In this document: positions 46,586 through 58,054 of the stretch, piece after piece
How positions within the stretch are numbered: the stretch's first letter is position 1
How the letters are laid out: each line of letters starts with the position of its first letter
Source: Ascarosepion bandense
Taxonomy: Eukaryota; Mollusca; Cephalopoda; Sepiida; Sepiidae
Direction of reading: 5' to 3'
DNA: 64,000 bases
NCBI GenBank assembly: GCA_037127315.1
Contig: JBBBDQ010001271.1
Coordinates: 1,905,501 to 1,969,500 of the forward strand
The notes under the pieces: generated by a model
What the model saw: only the letters and a program-made list of their open reading frames with translations
Told to the model about the DNA's origin: nothing
Databases searched by the model: none
Position numbers and translations under genes: made by a program

Positions 46586-46984
46586 TGAGACTTTTACTCA
46601 ATATATTGTCATTTATTTATATGGACCTAATATTAAACGCAAGAATACATGTAAATAATAAACATAAAAATGCTAGGTTTTATTCTAAAATGTGTAACTT
46701 GAAAAATATAAAATTTTTAATAAGAAAAACTGAAATGTCGCTGATTTCTCTAAATCATGTGGTGAATTAATTTCCCTAAACCATGTGGTGTATGGCTTCA
46801 TCAAATAAAAATTCATTGATATATGTTTTAAATACTGTGCAGTTTTTATCTTTCTTCATAAACTTTTAAGTTGATATCCTCTCAGTAGAGATATCATATC
46901 TTATGAATAATTTTCAATAAAGATAAAGTTTTATTTAATCTGAAAGTGATTAATTTATAGAATATATATAGAATATATATATAG
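46586..46984. other. AT-rich DNA, nothing recognised
   Basis: No feature recognised. Confidence 0.35.
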
Positions 46985-47081
46985 AATTCAAATTTGGTCA
47001 AAAGAACAAATTAAATTCACATTAGCAGACACATTGTCTGCTAATGTGAATTTAATTTGTTCTTTTGACCAAATTTGAATT
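46985..47081. repeat. Perfect 47-bp inverted repeat, 3-nt loop
   Basis: Arms 46985-47031 and 47035-47081 are exact reverse complements; the loop is CAT. The outer end is AATTCAAATTTGGTC and the inner end ATTAGCAGACA. It would form a long RNA hairpin or DNA cruciform. The lack of any mismatch implies a young or maintained structure. No tRNA, transposon end or TA-repeat explanation was seen. Confidence 0.95.
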
Positions 47082-48019
47082 TTTACCGATTTTAAAAGTT
47101 TTTTGCACTATGATTTCATGCTGTTTCCGACAATCTGAATAAAAGCGTCAAAATTCTGGGACATGCTGTTTTTAATCCTTAGCTCAAATGAGAATATATT
47201 GTTTGAGTAGCTAGATGAGAATGATAGATTAATTCATAGAATATTAATGTAACAGTTAACGTTAATTTGTACACAACCATTTTATTCAATATAAAAAAAT
47301 AGAAGAAAATATAGTCATTAGACTTTTGCTTTTTCTAAAAATAATTTCAAAATATAATTTGTCTTGAAATCTTTTGTTCAATAATAATGCTCGTAAGGAT
47401 TATATCTTTGAAACAACCAGTTTTTACTTTTTTCATATCAATATAAAAATAATATTGCTGCTTTTTTTAATTATGATCCAAAATTTATTTAATTTATTGA
47501 AAATGATATTGCACCTGCATTTATCACTTAAATTCATTCGAGATGCGTCATGATGACTCGTGTTCTTAATGCTAAACTTGCAATATGTGATTTAAAAAAA
47601 ACAAAACAAAAAAACTTGCATTTATGTGTTAGGAACGTGCTGTGCACTAAAAGCGCTTCGCTTGTTTACGCTAAAAAATGTGATTTAACGAGATTTTTCC
47701 ACCTTACATTTTTTTATGATGAAATTCAGCAAATTGGAAAAACGTAAAAAAATTCAAACCAACACGAAACCGCGTGACTTCAGAGAAAAGCACGTTTTAA
47801 CATTGGATGTAAATCATGTAAGGGAGGTAACTACATATGACTTAATTTCGAAAGTAACCACAAGTATCTCAACATATTTTTAATCATTTTTGTTGGCATG
47901 ACTTAATGGTTTGATACAGGATGCCTGTGAATTGAGATAATGACGAAATAAATAATTTAAAAAATGATAATTTAAGTAAAATATCAACGTCATTATTTAG
48001 TAATATACAAAAGAGATGT
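47082..48019. other. AT-rich DNA, nothing recognised
   Basis: AAGGGAGGTAAC motif at 47819-47830. No gene recognised. Confidence 0.4.
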
Positions 48020-48452
48020 AAATTGTTTCACTTTCACTTCAATCCTGACTTGGCATCTCAACTTCAGTCACTTTCTCACCAATGTGGTGTGGCTTCTCTT
48101 TAACTTTTCTACAAATATTTCCATGGCAAATACTCTGACAAGTTTTTTTCCTTGGTGCCTCATCCATGTAAATTTAAAGGTGTTATTAGATTGGCATCTA
48201 GGTCTCACCCTTTTACCACTGAAATAGTTAAACTCAACTGTCTATTCTACTCTAACAGTTGCTTTTCTTGCACTTCCCACCTGTGGAACTTCCTTCTCTT
48301 TACTTGCTTCCTTGATAGTTAGAACCTCCAAAAGTCAATTACCATCTATCTCTTTGAATTTCATCTTTTTATCCTTTCTTCATCTTTCTTCCTTCTGTGT
48401 CTCTCTGTAACCCCCTGCACACTAGTAGCAGTCCTTTTGGGGTGATATGATT
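48020..48452 (+). pseudogene. LINE-J 3' fragment, degraded
   Basis: Matches the RT C-terminal portion (GTGGCTTCTCTTTAACTTTT, TACAAATATTTCCATGGC) and the tail (GTAACCCCCTGCAC, GGGGTGATATGATTAATATA). Frame broken. Followed by (TA)n rather than poly(A). Confidence 0.75.
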
Positions 48453-48471
48453 AATATATATATATATATTG

Positions 48472-48778
48472 TCACCCCTTTTACTGTTGAAATAGTTAAA
48501 TGCAACTACAGCTTCTACTCTAATAGTTTCTTTTCTTGCAATTTACGCCTGTCAAACTCCCTACTTTTCACTTGCTTCGTTAATAGCTACAACCTTCAAA
48601 AGTTTAAATAACGTCAGTTGCCATCTTTGATCTCCCTGAATGCCATCCTATTATACTTTCTTCATCACCCTTTTTCTACCCTCTTCATCACCCTTTTTCT
48701 ACCCTCTTCATCTCTCTGTAACCCCCTATGCCTTAGTAATGGTCCTGCCTTGCTTAGAGTGATATTATTTTTAAAAAA
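48472..48778 (+). pseudogene. LINE-J 3' fragment, second copy in tandem
   Basis: GTCACCCCTTTTACTGTTGA, TAAATGCAACTACAGCTTCT and the tail CTTGCTTAGAGTGATATTAT, in the same orientation as its neighbour. It contains a short duplication of CATCACCCTTTTTCTACCCT. Confidence 0.7.
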
Positions 48779-49057
48779 ATACTTAAACCTATAGCAAAAT
48801 TTTCTTAGAGAGTTAAAATCTTATGAAAAAATTGGGTTGATTTAGGAAAATTATGTTATTTAATTTTTTTTTATGGAGAAAAATCTGTAGAAATAAATAA
48901 AAGCAGAACAAATTGGAAAATACGTAACCCTGTGGCAGTAGAGTAAGTGTATTTTAAATGATTACTTAAAGTTAATAGGAAACTTTAAAAAATGGTTTTA
49001 TGTGGTATGACAAACTCTAACGATTGTATCTTGTGATTAACTTTCTTAAATTATTAC

Positions 49058-49262
49058 TATATTCCACTAGTTCTGGGTATGATGAAAAACTACAACTGGC
49101 AGCAAGGCTTCTGATCAGGAGATTGGAGGTTTGTGGAGTGTAGAACCATCTTATAATTGCTGTACTTCCAGGTTCACCCTGACATGTGCTAATAACACTT
49201 GTTTGAGTCCCAGCTATAGGTAAACAGTGAACTACCAAAAAAACATTATGAAAGTATTTTAT
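49058..49262. repeat. Repeat D copy 2, unclassified
   Basis: Colinear with 21640-21850. The minus-strand frame across it (49283-49017) shares GEPGSTAIIRWFYTPQ with GEPGTTAITRWFHAPQ of the other copy, which reflects nucleotide similarity rather than proven coding. Confidence 0.6.
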
Positions 49263-49458
49263 ACTAGCAGTATAGCCTGGCATTGCTTGGGTGTAATGAA
49301 AGCTTTAAAACTAATCCATGGTCCTGGAGCTCAGACTCAGCCTAAAGAATATTTGTGTGAAGTTTGGTGAGAATCGGATAAAAATTGTGGGTTTGTATAA
49401 AGGACATACAGGCAGATAAACAGACACACACACAAACATCTTGCCTACATATCTTGCA

Positions 49459-49497
<39 letters not shown>

Positions 49498-49820
49498 CAG
49501 ATTTTCTGCATTATTGTAAGAGCTGCAACCTTGAAACGTCTGAATATCGTTTCTTATGTCTTTGTCTATGATTGTATCAAATTTGATTAAAATCGGACCA
49601 CTTCTTCTATAACCCGATTTTTTCGATTATCGATTTTTGATATTTATCGGGGATATCTCAACACAAAACCTAGCTAAGAACACTTGCAGACACTCATAGT
49701 ACAACTGTGTAAATTTTCAAGAAAATCGGTTCAACCATTTTGGAATCTATAGGTAATGGGTATACACACATACACAGACACACACACACAGACAAAGTTC
49801 CATTTATTAATAAGTTTAGA
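49262..49820 (+). repeat. Repeat E copy, most complete
   Basis: Starts CTAGCAGTATAGCCTGGCAT and includes an internal (TA)n at 49463-49496 in the same place as the copy at 26790-27192. Ends in a CACACA-rich stretch and GACAAAGTTCCATTTATTAA. No protein. Confidence 0.65.
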
Positions 49821-50715
49821 TAAAAATGTATTGCTGGCATTTTTAATTTAAAATAAAAATATTTTTATATTAAAAATATCAAGAAAAATGTATTTTTATA
49901 TTTAAAAAGGTAGCAATAGGTTTTTATATAAAAAATTAGCAACAATATGCACATACTAATAAATTGTGGGTGTTTCCCTAAACACTTCAATCATGGTCTA
50001 TTTAAATCAAAACCGTTTTTCTTCTTTATTCTCATAATATTTACTTCCTTCCTTCCACTTTCTCTTCTATTCATATGCCACACTTCATTTTGCATTGCCA
50101 TTTTGATTCTTGAGTGGCTCCCGAACCTTGTAAAGAATTAAATCCAAGTAAACAAATTACCAAATTAGACTCATTAAGTAAGTACTATTTCTATTCTTTA
50201 ATGAATATTTACTATGAACTCACATTCTGTTTGCCCAAAAATTCCTTTCTTATAAATTATTTGAAATTGTCTAAATTTAACAAAAAAACCCAACCCAATT
50301 CCCCAAATCTGAACAAATGACCAAACATTAAAATCTTTTTGGAAGAGCTTCTTGGTTGGTCTGAAAATTTTTCAGCACCCCTTTCTATTATGTTTACCTT
50401 TTCGCTCGTAAACTTTTTGGCATTTCTCAGAGATATGTTGCATCTGGTAGTTCCCAGAGGTCACCTCAAATCTTTTTTCTTTGTTGCTTCATGTCAGCAA
50501 AAACACGATTGGACAAAGCATAGTGATAGCATAAGAACGTGAGACTTTAATATGGTTTATCATACACTCACACAAATATACACACTAATACAGATGCACA
50601 CACACACACACACACACATGCATATATATATTTATTAAATGTTATTTTTAGTGGATACTTGTATTCAAGTAGATGCTCTATCTATTTATTTATACTTATT
50701 TATCTTGATTAATCA
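49821..50715. other. AT-rich DNA, nothing recognised
   Basis: Short (CA)n near 50599. Apparent frames are low-complexity. Confidence 0.35.
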
Positions 50716-50761
50716 AGAAATCTTATTAGAAAAGTAGGTGTTATTTGCTAATAAGATTTCT
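50716..50761. repeat. 14-bp inverted repeat
   Basis: AGAAATCTTATTAG at 50716-50729 and its exact reverse complement at 50748-50761, with an 18-bp loop. Confidence 0.85.
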
Positions 50762-50957
50762 CAAATATTCAGGCCAGTAGATTTAAATAAACATAATAAA
50801 CAAAGCATTGACTTAAATATGAGTATCGATTAAAAAGTAATGTTTAAGTAATAAAAATATGTTAGATTAATAAATGAAAAATCCATTCCAGGGAAAGACA
50901 ACTGACATAAAGTTAGAAAAATCTTTGAAAGCAAAGTTAGTTAAATTTTCATAAAGC

Positions 50958-51063
50958 CCTCTCTGTTTATATATATATATATATATATAGCGGTTATATA
51001 TAACAGCTATATACGTTATATATATGTGTGTTTATATATATATATATATATAAACAGAGAGGT

Positions 51064-51106
<43 letters not shown>
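50958..51106. repeat. TA-rich inverted repeat plus TA array
   Basis: CCTCTCTGTTTA plus (TA)n at 50958-50989 pairs with (TA)n plus TAAACAGAGAGG at 51031-51062. A TA array follows at 51067-51106. The smaller centre also contains TATATAACAGCTATATA-type palindromic sequence. Confidence 0.85.
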
Positions 51107-51107
<1 letters not shown>

Positions 51108-52046
51108 CAGCTTGATGAGGCTTATATGGTTGAAACCTGGGTAAGCACATAAGTGATGAACATTTTGTTCTTTAATATATTGTTTGTTCTGCATATTCAG
51201 TTTTTGGGATTGTGTATTGAGCACTTTTCTTTTTAAATAACTGGCTACTGGTATAATCTGTCCCTCTTTACCCTTGTATATATATATATATATATAAAGG
51301 ATAGAGAGATGTCCTAAAAGAACACAGCATATAGAACTATATATATATATATTCATTTTCTATTTCTTCTGTATATTTCCCTTTCCTCTTTCTTTTCTTT
51401 TTCTTGATTTCTCATTTTATTTTCCGATCTTTTCTTCCCTCTTTTTTCCCCCTTTTTTAATATCTCTTTACCTCATATCAAGAAAAATCTAAAAAATAAA
51501 GGGAAGTGTTGTTCTTAAAAGAAATTTTTTAAAATAAAAACATTTATCATCATTGTCAACTAACTGAAGAGACATTGTTTTTTCAATATTAAAACAAAAC
51601 ATACAATTTTGTAGTAGTTTGTACATGTTCTAGTCTAATAGTTAATAATAAATATATTTATATATTTGTTAATATGACAAACAAATCTCAATATGTAAAG
51701 TCATAAATTTATTTGCCTGAAGAGAGTCAGCTTTGGGCTCGAAACAACACGTGTAGTGATAGAAATACCATTCTGAACACTTAATGTAGTGTACAAAAAG
51801 CAAGTAATATTAATAATAATAATAATAACAATAAATCTATACTTTAAACAAAATGTTCACAATGTTTAGCATTTTTTCCATATATAGATATATATGTATA
51901 GTGTTGAGTTGTAGTAGTTTTGGGTGCCAAGATTGTTGCTTATCTGTAGTTTTGCTGATAAAAGGCACTTTAGCAAGCAGATTTTTTATCAGAAAGTGCT
52001 TGATATCAGAGTAGAGATAGAGTGTTGATAGTTTTAGGCAACTAAA

Positions 52047-52096
<50 letters not shown>

Positions 52097-52204
52097 GAAA
52101 AAAATTGAGTTAATAAATAATATCAACTTACTAGCAAGTAGCTAGTATACTGTATACTTTTGCTTTTCAGTTCATCAGGTTGTAAGTGCCAGAAAGTGTG
52201 GAAC

Positions 52205-52236
<32 letters not shown>

Positions 52237-52689
52237 CAGTACACATCAACATCATATCACAACAGACAAGTGAAGATAAAATCAGCCTAAACATTTGGAT
52301 GTCCTTCATACGACACATAGCTATTATATTTGCTTGCTTTTTTCATATACACAATTCAAATGACATGTGATACAAACCACTTATCATTTGTGTAAAATAA
52401 TCCAAGAGAATGTAACAAAAAGAAGAAAGTTTAAAAAAAAACAAAACAAAACAGGCAAATTTTGTTACCTCCCTTGTTTCTCCATTGATTTTATTTTATT
52501 CTTTCTTACTCTTATTTTGACAACTATGGGTGTATTTTTAATAAAACCTTATTTAAAGTGTCCATATTAATGCCATGTTTCTATGAGTGAAAAAATTAAT
52601 GAAAATTAGAAATATTGTTTCCCACAGCTGACAATATTCTGTCAGTTTTGTCTCTGAGTAACGTTTGACCTTTTACCCTACCTATTTGC
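51107..52689. other. Unassigned DNA with TA arrays and a hammerhead-like motif
   Basis: (TA)n at 51278-51297 and 52050-52087; (TA)n(GA)n at 52206-52236; pyrimidine-rich tract at 51355-51475. 51717-51744 has CTGAAGA, a 5-bp stem, then GAAA. AAGGGAGGTAAC (minus strand) is at 52464-52475. Confidence 0.45.
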
Positions 52690-52698
52690 CATTGTTTT

Positions 52699-53458
52699 CT
52701 TCTTCTATGTGCCCTGTCCCTTCAGGACGTAGGCGATCATGGTTCTCCACGTCTCCCTATCCCTTGTGGCTCTTAGTATGTTTGCTCCTGTTGCTCCGTC
52801 ATCCACCTGATCAGACCCTGCAAATATGTTATCCACTGCCTTCCTCTGTTTCTCTTTCCTTCTATCTGACCAGTCAGTATCAGGTTCTCCAGGCTCTCCT
52901 TCCTCATTGCATGTCCCAGGAACCTCAGTTGTCTCTTCCTGATGCTCAGCATCAATTTCCTTTTTGTTGCCATTCTTTCCAACACCTCATCGTTGCTTGC
53001 ATGCTCAGTCCATGATATCCGTAGCATCCTTCTGTAGAACCACATTTCGGCCGCTTCCAGTTTTGTCCTCATTTTCGATGATATTGTCCAGCATTCACTG
53101 CCGTATTGAAGAACTGACATCATGTAGCAGTCTAGCACTCTTTTCTTCGTTTCTATTGAGATTTTCCTGTGTGTTAGTATTTTGCTCATCTTCTGGAACA
53201 CGTCTTTTGCCATGCCAATTCGCCTTCGGATCTCCGTGTCGCACTTTCCATTTTCTGTTAGAAAACTTCCTAGGTACTTAAATTTTTGTACTTGCTTGAT
53301 TCTGTTATCCCCCACCTGTATTTGGCATTTTGGGTTGTATCTTTTGCTGATGACCATGCACTCAGTTTTCTTAAAGTTTATTTGTAGTCCCTTCTTGTCA
53401 CTCTCCACTGCTACTTTCTGTATGAGGTCTTGTAGTTTCCTTTCCGTGTCCGCAGTGG
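52699..53458 (-). pseudogene. RTE-type LINE, 5'-truncated, with 9-bp target-site duplication
   Basis: The minus-strand frame 53408-52773 (211 codons) matches the 9.2-kb copy almost residue for residue: GLQINFKKTECMVISKRYN, KYLGSFLTENGKCDTEIRRR, MSVLQYGSECWTISSKM. It runs off before the C-terminus through a frameshift near WMTEQQEQTY. The terminal YVLKGQGT-equivalent and TTCTTCTTC tail are present at 52699-52735. CATTGTTTT at 52690-52698 and 53459-53467 flanks the insert. The 5' end begins within ADTERKLQDL, just after the YADD box, so catalysis is lost. Confidence 0.92.
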
Positions 53459-53690
53459 CATTGTTTTACCATCCATTAATGCAAAATTCTTAAGTATGTT
53501 ACTTACTGTCTACCTCCAGCTTCTCTTGCACTCAACATGTCATTATCCACATTGACAACTTTGTGAGTGTTAAATGTTATAGCCTCTTTTTCATAATATG
53601 TCCCCCATAAATTTCAAATCTTTCTAATTGCGAATATACTTCCTCATAGTTCCTATTTTCCTTAAGAATTTCTCATCATCCTTATCATTC

Positions 53691-54278
53691 TTAGTCAGAC
53701 AGTTAAGTGCCATACATGATACGCACTTGGGCAATCATGTCTCGAAAAGGAATGACTGACTGGGCATGATTTTCTTGCAGTAGATTACCATTACTTTGTA
53801 CAGTAGACTGGATGCCAACCAAGGCTATAGAACCCAATCTGTTGTGCTAAGTCTGCTTTCCCGACAGCTACAATCTCCAGGTGTTTAAATGTAGGGTCAA
53901 TAGACACCTCCTATCACACTAACTCCCAATTATTCTCAGAACACTCTCATCTACCCAACCCTCATTCTCGGTATCCTTACCCACCTATTACCCACCCTCT
54001 GACATTTCCTATATTTAACCATTCTTGGTATCCCTATCCGCCTATCAGCCACCCTCTGACATTTCCTATATTTAATCATCCTTTCTCCACTCTACGTAGC
54101 CCCTAGCACAGTAGTGGCAGTGACATGCCTTGCTCGGGGTGAAACGTTTATAAAAAAAAAATAGCTGAAGGAAGAGAGATGGATTGATAACTTTTTCAAG
54201 GGTATTTGTGCATAAGTGAATGCAATGAATTCAACTGGTATTCAAACTCGGGTCTCTGATTTCTCATTCTGAGCCAAG
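53691..54278 (-). mobile_element. SINE-A copy 9, split by a LINE-J tail insertion
   Basis: The SINE-A 3' half is at 53691-53842 (to AACCCAATCTGT). The rest, including the head's B box GAGTTTGAATACC (minus strand), is at 54163-54278. The sequence between is LINE-J. Confidence 0.85.
53843..54162 (+). pseudogene. LINE-J 3' end inside SINE-A
   Basis: Starts CTGCTTTCCCGACAGCTACA, continues CAATCTCCAGGTGTTTAAAT and GTAGGGTCAATAGACACCTC (the last codons of the RT frame). It ends in the 3' UTR and CTTGCTCGGGGTGAAACGTT plus A-run. Includes a duplicated CCACCCTCTGACATTTCCTA block. Confidence 0.85.
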
Positions 54279-54575
54279 GATGATAGTTTCCCTTTGATTG
54301 AAGCAAAGTCAAGCGGGTCACATGGCAACCAATATGTGATGTCAGTTCATGGATAGTCCATGCCAGTTACTATTTAGCACATGGAAGAGGCAAGACATAT
54401 CTACCCACACAGTTGTTATATGAAGGCTGAATGTCACAAGCGGTACGGTATACAAAGAAAACCACATGGTTTTACCCAGCAAATAAAGGACACCACCAAC
54501 GTGTCCTTTTTTCCATTGAGAAATATTATAAGAGTCTATCGCTCTCATTTCATCCCTTTCACACTGCTTATTATA

Positions 54576-54824
54576 TCAGTCAGTTAAGTGCCATATGTGA
54601 TACATGCTTGGGTGAGCATGTCTCAAAAGAGACATGACTGACTGGGCAGAAGATTATCCTGCAGTAGGTTGCCATTACTTTCTGCAGTAGACTGGTTGCC
54701 AACCAAGGCTATAGAATCCAGTCTGTCCTATTATTTAACTCATAACCGGAGGGAAGAGATGGATTAGTACCTTTCCAAGAGTATTTGTGCGTAAATGAAT
54801 GCAACGAATTCAACTGGAATTCGG
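54576..54824 (-). mobile_element. SINE-A copy 10, head-truncated
   Basis: The body is well conserved on the minus strand. Homology stops at the GAATTCCAGTTGAATTCGTT block, so most of the tRNA-like head is lost. Confidence 0.88.
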
Positions 54825-54971
54825 AACAGTGATAATAAAAATGAATTATTCAAAAAATGAATGTCTAAATACAATGGATGCCAGGAAAGTTTAGCATTAA
54901 TATATCTTTCATGCTCTTCTCATTGTATAATTATAACCAATGTTTTTATTTTTTATTATTTTATTTATTTA

Positions 54972-55690
54972 TTTTTAATTATTTCACCCGAAGCAAGGCA
55001 TTCCACTGCCACTATTGCGCAGGGGTTACATAGGGAAAGGTGAAGAGAAAGAGTGGGTAGATAAAGGAAATGTCAGAAGGAGGGTGATAGACAAGTAAGG
55101 ATACCAAGGCTGAGGGTTGGGTAGATGGGAAGAGTGTTTGAGAGAACGGATGCGAGTTAGTGTGTTAGGAGGTGTCTATTGACCTTACATTTAAACTCCT
55201 GGAGATTTTAGCTGTAAGGAAAGCAAGTATGTGGGAGGGAATTCCACAGGCGGGAAGTGTGAGAAAAGAAGCTGTTGGAGTAGAAATTGCGGTTACATTT
55301 TATCAGTTTCACTGTAAAAGAGTGGGACCTAGTTACTAATCTAGTATCTCATGTAAATTTGTACCTAGGTGGCACCAGTGATCTAAGTTCACTGGAGCAG
55401 AAGCTGTGAAAGTATTTATAGAAGAGACACAGGGAAGCCACGTCACGTCGGTGAGAGAGTGACTGCAGCTGGTCTGCCAAGTCGGTATCGATCACATTAC
55501 AGACTCTCCATTGTATTTTGTCAAGAACCCTGAGGAGAATAGCAGGGGCACCCGACCAAATGTGGCAGCAGTATTCAATACATGGGCGGATGGTAGATTT
55601 ATATATGTGCAGGATAGATTCAGATAGAAAAAACTTCCGGGCCCTGCACAGAGAACCGACTTTCATAGCAGCAGATTTAGCAATGGATTT
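54972..55690 (-). pseudogene. LINE-J 3' fragment with RT C-terminal frame
   Basis: The minus-strand frame 55666-55349 (105 codons) encodes MKVGSLCRARKFFLSESILH, IYKSTIRPCIEYCCHIWSGA and LQSLSHRRDVASLCLFYKYF, colinear with the 42.9-43.2-kb part of the best copy. The 3' UTR and tail lie at 54972-55150. 5' truncation is at about 55690. Confidence 0.88.
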
Positions 55691-55846
55691 GATATATTTT
55701 ACATTATTTACATTGTTCAGACTGTTGTCCTCAACTTTATTTCATATCGTTTTTTGTCATTGTTTGCTCCGACCTTCTTCAGGTGAATGGAATTTTAAAC
55801 TGAACCGTTTATTTCGATCACTTGGGTAAATTGTTCTCAAGGACAT

Positions 55847-56175
55847 ATGGCCCAGTAGATAAAAAGTATTGGTTAGATCCCATGACTTGACCCAAAAAGT
55901 TGTGAGTTTAATACCTGGCTCCAGCAGAGGTAAACAAAAAGCTTAGAGTGAGTAAAAGGAAGTTAACTAAGACATCCAGAATTGGCATGAATTGGGGAAT
56001 GAGAGCAATCTACCCAAGTAGATCAAAATAAAGGGTTTAGTTTGAAATTTCAATCACCTGAAGAAGGTTGGAGCATACAACATTTGGAACGTAGTGAATA
56101 TGGCAATTAAATAAGGACATCAATCTGAAAAATGTAAATAATTACAATACCTCATCTCAGAAATATAGACAAATC
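55847..56175 (+). mobile_element. SINE-C copy, uninterrupted
   Basis: Polymerase III-like head: A-box region ATGGCCCAGTAGATAAAAAG, B-box-like GTGAGTTTAATACCTGG. The body, with AAAAGGAAGTTAACTAAGAC and AGCAATCTACCCAAGTAGAT, matches 20090-20362. CTGAAGA is at 56058-56064, but the second box reads GGAAC. Confidence 0.65.
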
Positions 56176-57054
56176 AATGGTTTTTTTTTTTGGTTTATTT
56201 TTTTATTCCTTCCTTTATATTAGTTTGATAAAGTCCTTTTGAAGGATAAAAATTTTGAAAAATACTTTTTATTTCTATTAACCATATGGAAAATTACAAA
56301 AACTTGATAACGGCACTAGGAAGTTCCCAAGTTATGATGTGGTCTCATTAGAGCCATGTAATTTTATATCAGTTAAATGCCTCCTGTAGTGTGTTAGAGT
56401 TGGAGTGCCATTTTACATCAGTGTTTTAAGAATATTTTTTTTCTTTGATTTCTAAAATCAGTAAAGATGAACAGGAATCAAAAATATTCTACAAACATCA
56501 TGTCAGCTCACGATTAAAAGTACGCAGCAATACCTACTGATGCTCTTGATGTGTTAAAAACTGTCAGATATACAAATATAAAAACTCATTTTAGGCTTAC
56601 AGGATATTACAATTAAGCAGTTACTGCTTGACATAAACTAAGGCCAGGAATTGCCAGTGTGGATTTGAATTTAACCATTTATCTATTATCACGCAATCTC
56701 TTCACCAACATACACTCTATAGTATGCATATGCTTTTTCATCACACTGTTGTAACTGTGGGTCATTTTAATCTGAGGACAGTCTTGATTAAAATTACTTT
56801 CTTTTGATTAAAAGAAATATTCATCGAATCAATAAATAACATTTAAATTTTCTTCTTTGAAGCTATCCAGAATTATATATTTGTCATTTTGTTAACATAA
56901 CTCATTTGAAAATCATTTTTTGGATGCAAGACATATCCAGATTATTCCCTCATCATCTTTTTTTGCAAATGACTGACTGTAGACGGAAAGAATTTTGTAG
57001 TACTTTGCAAGCAATCTGTAATAACCAGACAATTATGATCTTCTAATTTATTTG
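56176..57054. other. AT-rich DNA, nothing recognised
   Basis: No coding or repeat signal recognised. Confidence 0.35.
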
Positions 57055-57550
57055 ACTTCTTCTTCTTCTATGTGCCCTGTCCCTTCAGGACGTAGGCGAT
57101 CATGGCTTTCCACGTTTCCCTATCCCTGGTGGCTCTGAGCACGCCTTCTCCTGTTATACCGTGCAATCCTCATTCTGTCATCCACCTGATTAGGTCCTTC
57201 AAATATGTTATCCATTGCTTTCCCTTGTCTCTTTTTCCCTCTATCTGCCCTGTGAGTATCAGGTTCTCCAGGCCTTCCTTCCTCATTGCGTGTCCCAGAA
57301 ACTTCAGCTGTCTCTTCCTGATGCTCTGTATTAATTTCCTTTTTGTTTCCATCATTTCCAAGACCTCATCATTGCTCACATGCTCAATCCACGAGATTTG
57401 CAGCATCCTTCTGTAGAACCACATTTCAGTTGCTTCAAGTTTTTCCTTCATCTTTGATGGTATTGTCCAGTATTCACTGCCATATTGAAGGACGGACATC
57501 ACGTAGCAATCCAGTACTCTCTTCCTAGTTTCTAGCAAAATTGTCCTGTA
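57055..57550 (-). pseudogene. RTE-type LINE, 5'-truncated
   Basis: Tail CTTCTTCTTC on plus. The minus-strand frame from about 57535 to 57170 encodes RKRVLDCYVMSVLQYGSEYW, AAEMWFYRRML-like TEMWFYRRMLQISWIEH, and RKRQLKFLGHAMRKEGLEN. More diverged than the 9.2/52.7-kb pair and closer in wording to the 40-kb copy. Homology ends at about 57550. Confidence 0.85.
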
Positions 57551-57748
57551 TTCAATTTTGACCCAAAATTCTTTCATCATTTTAATCCATCTTTTCTCCT
57601 CCAAGATATGAGTTAAATAGTAGGACTTAAGGTGACAATCATCCTAGGAGAAGGAAAACTTTGATAGACTGATTTGTTCTTTACCAAAAAATATTTAAAG
57701 ATGGTAAAATGTTTTTTGGAGGGAGATAATAATGATTTACTGGTACAA

Positions 57749-57899
57749 GTCCTACTAATTAACCCATAGCTGGGGAAAAGAGGTGGATTCATGCTTTTCC
57801 CAAGAATATTTGTGTGTAAGTAAATATAATGAACCTGACTGGAATTGTAACTCGGCTCTCTGATTTCCAATTCCAAGCTGTTAGTCGTTACACCATCTG
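57749..57899 (-). mobile_element. SINE-A copy 11, partial
   Basis: Head (GTGTAACGACTAACAGCTTG, B-box-like GAGTTACAATTCC) and the 5' third of the body on the minus strand. The remaining body is absent. Confidence 0.7.
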
Positions 57900-58054
57900 C
57901 ACATCCAGGCTTATAGCATTTGGCATTCCTAAGTGATTACCCATCTAGATACTGACTAGGCTCAATGTTACTATGTTGCTTAACTCATGTTTAATGTGAT
58001 AAGCCATGAAACTTTTGAATTCAAATGCATATGTAGTCTTCATACTTCACTGTG

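Noticed and set aside
52176..52189. Another CTGATGA...GAAA pair (minus strand)
   Set aside because: Only three bases lie between the boxes, so stem II is impossible.
52664..53493. Plus-strand Ser/Phe/Leu-rich frames of about 105 codons
   Set aside because: Antisense shadows of the RTE frame; the same shadows recur at 9.3-9.9 kb and 57.1 kb.
20250..56200. Seeking CRISPR-like arrays among the spaced repeats
   Set aside because: Repeats are dispersed SINE/LINE copies or minisatellites in an animal-type genome; no regular repeat-spacer structure or cas genes.
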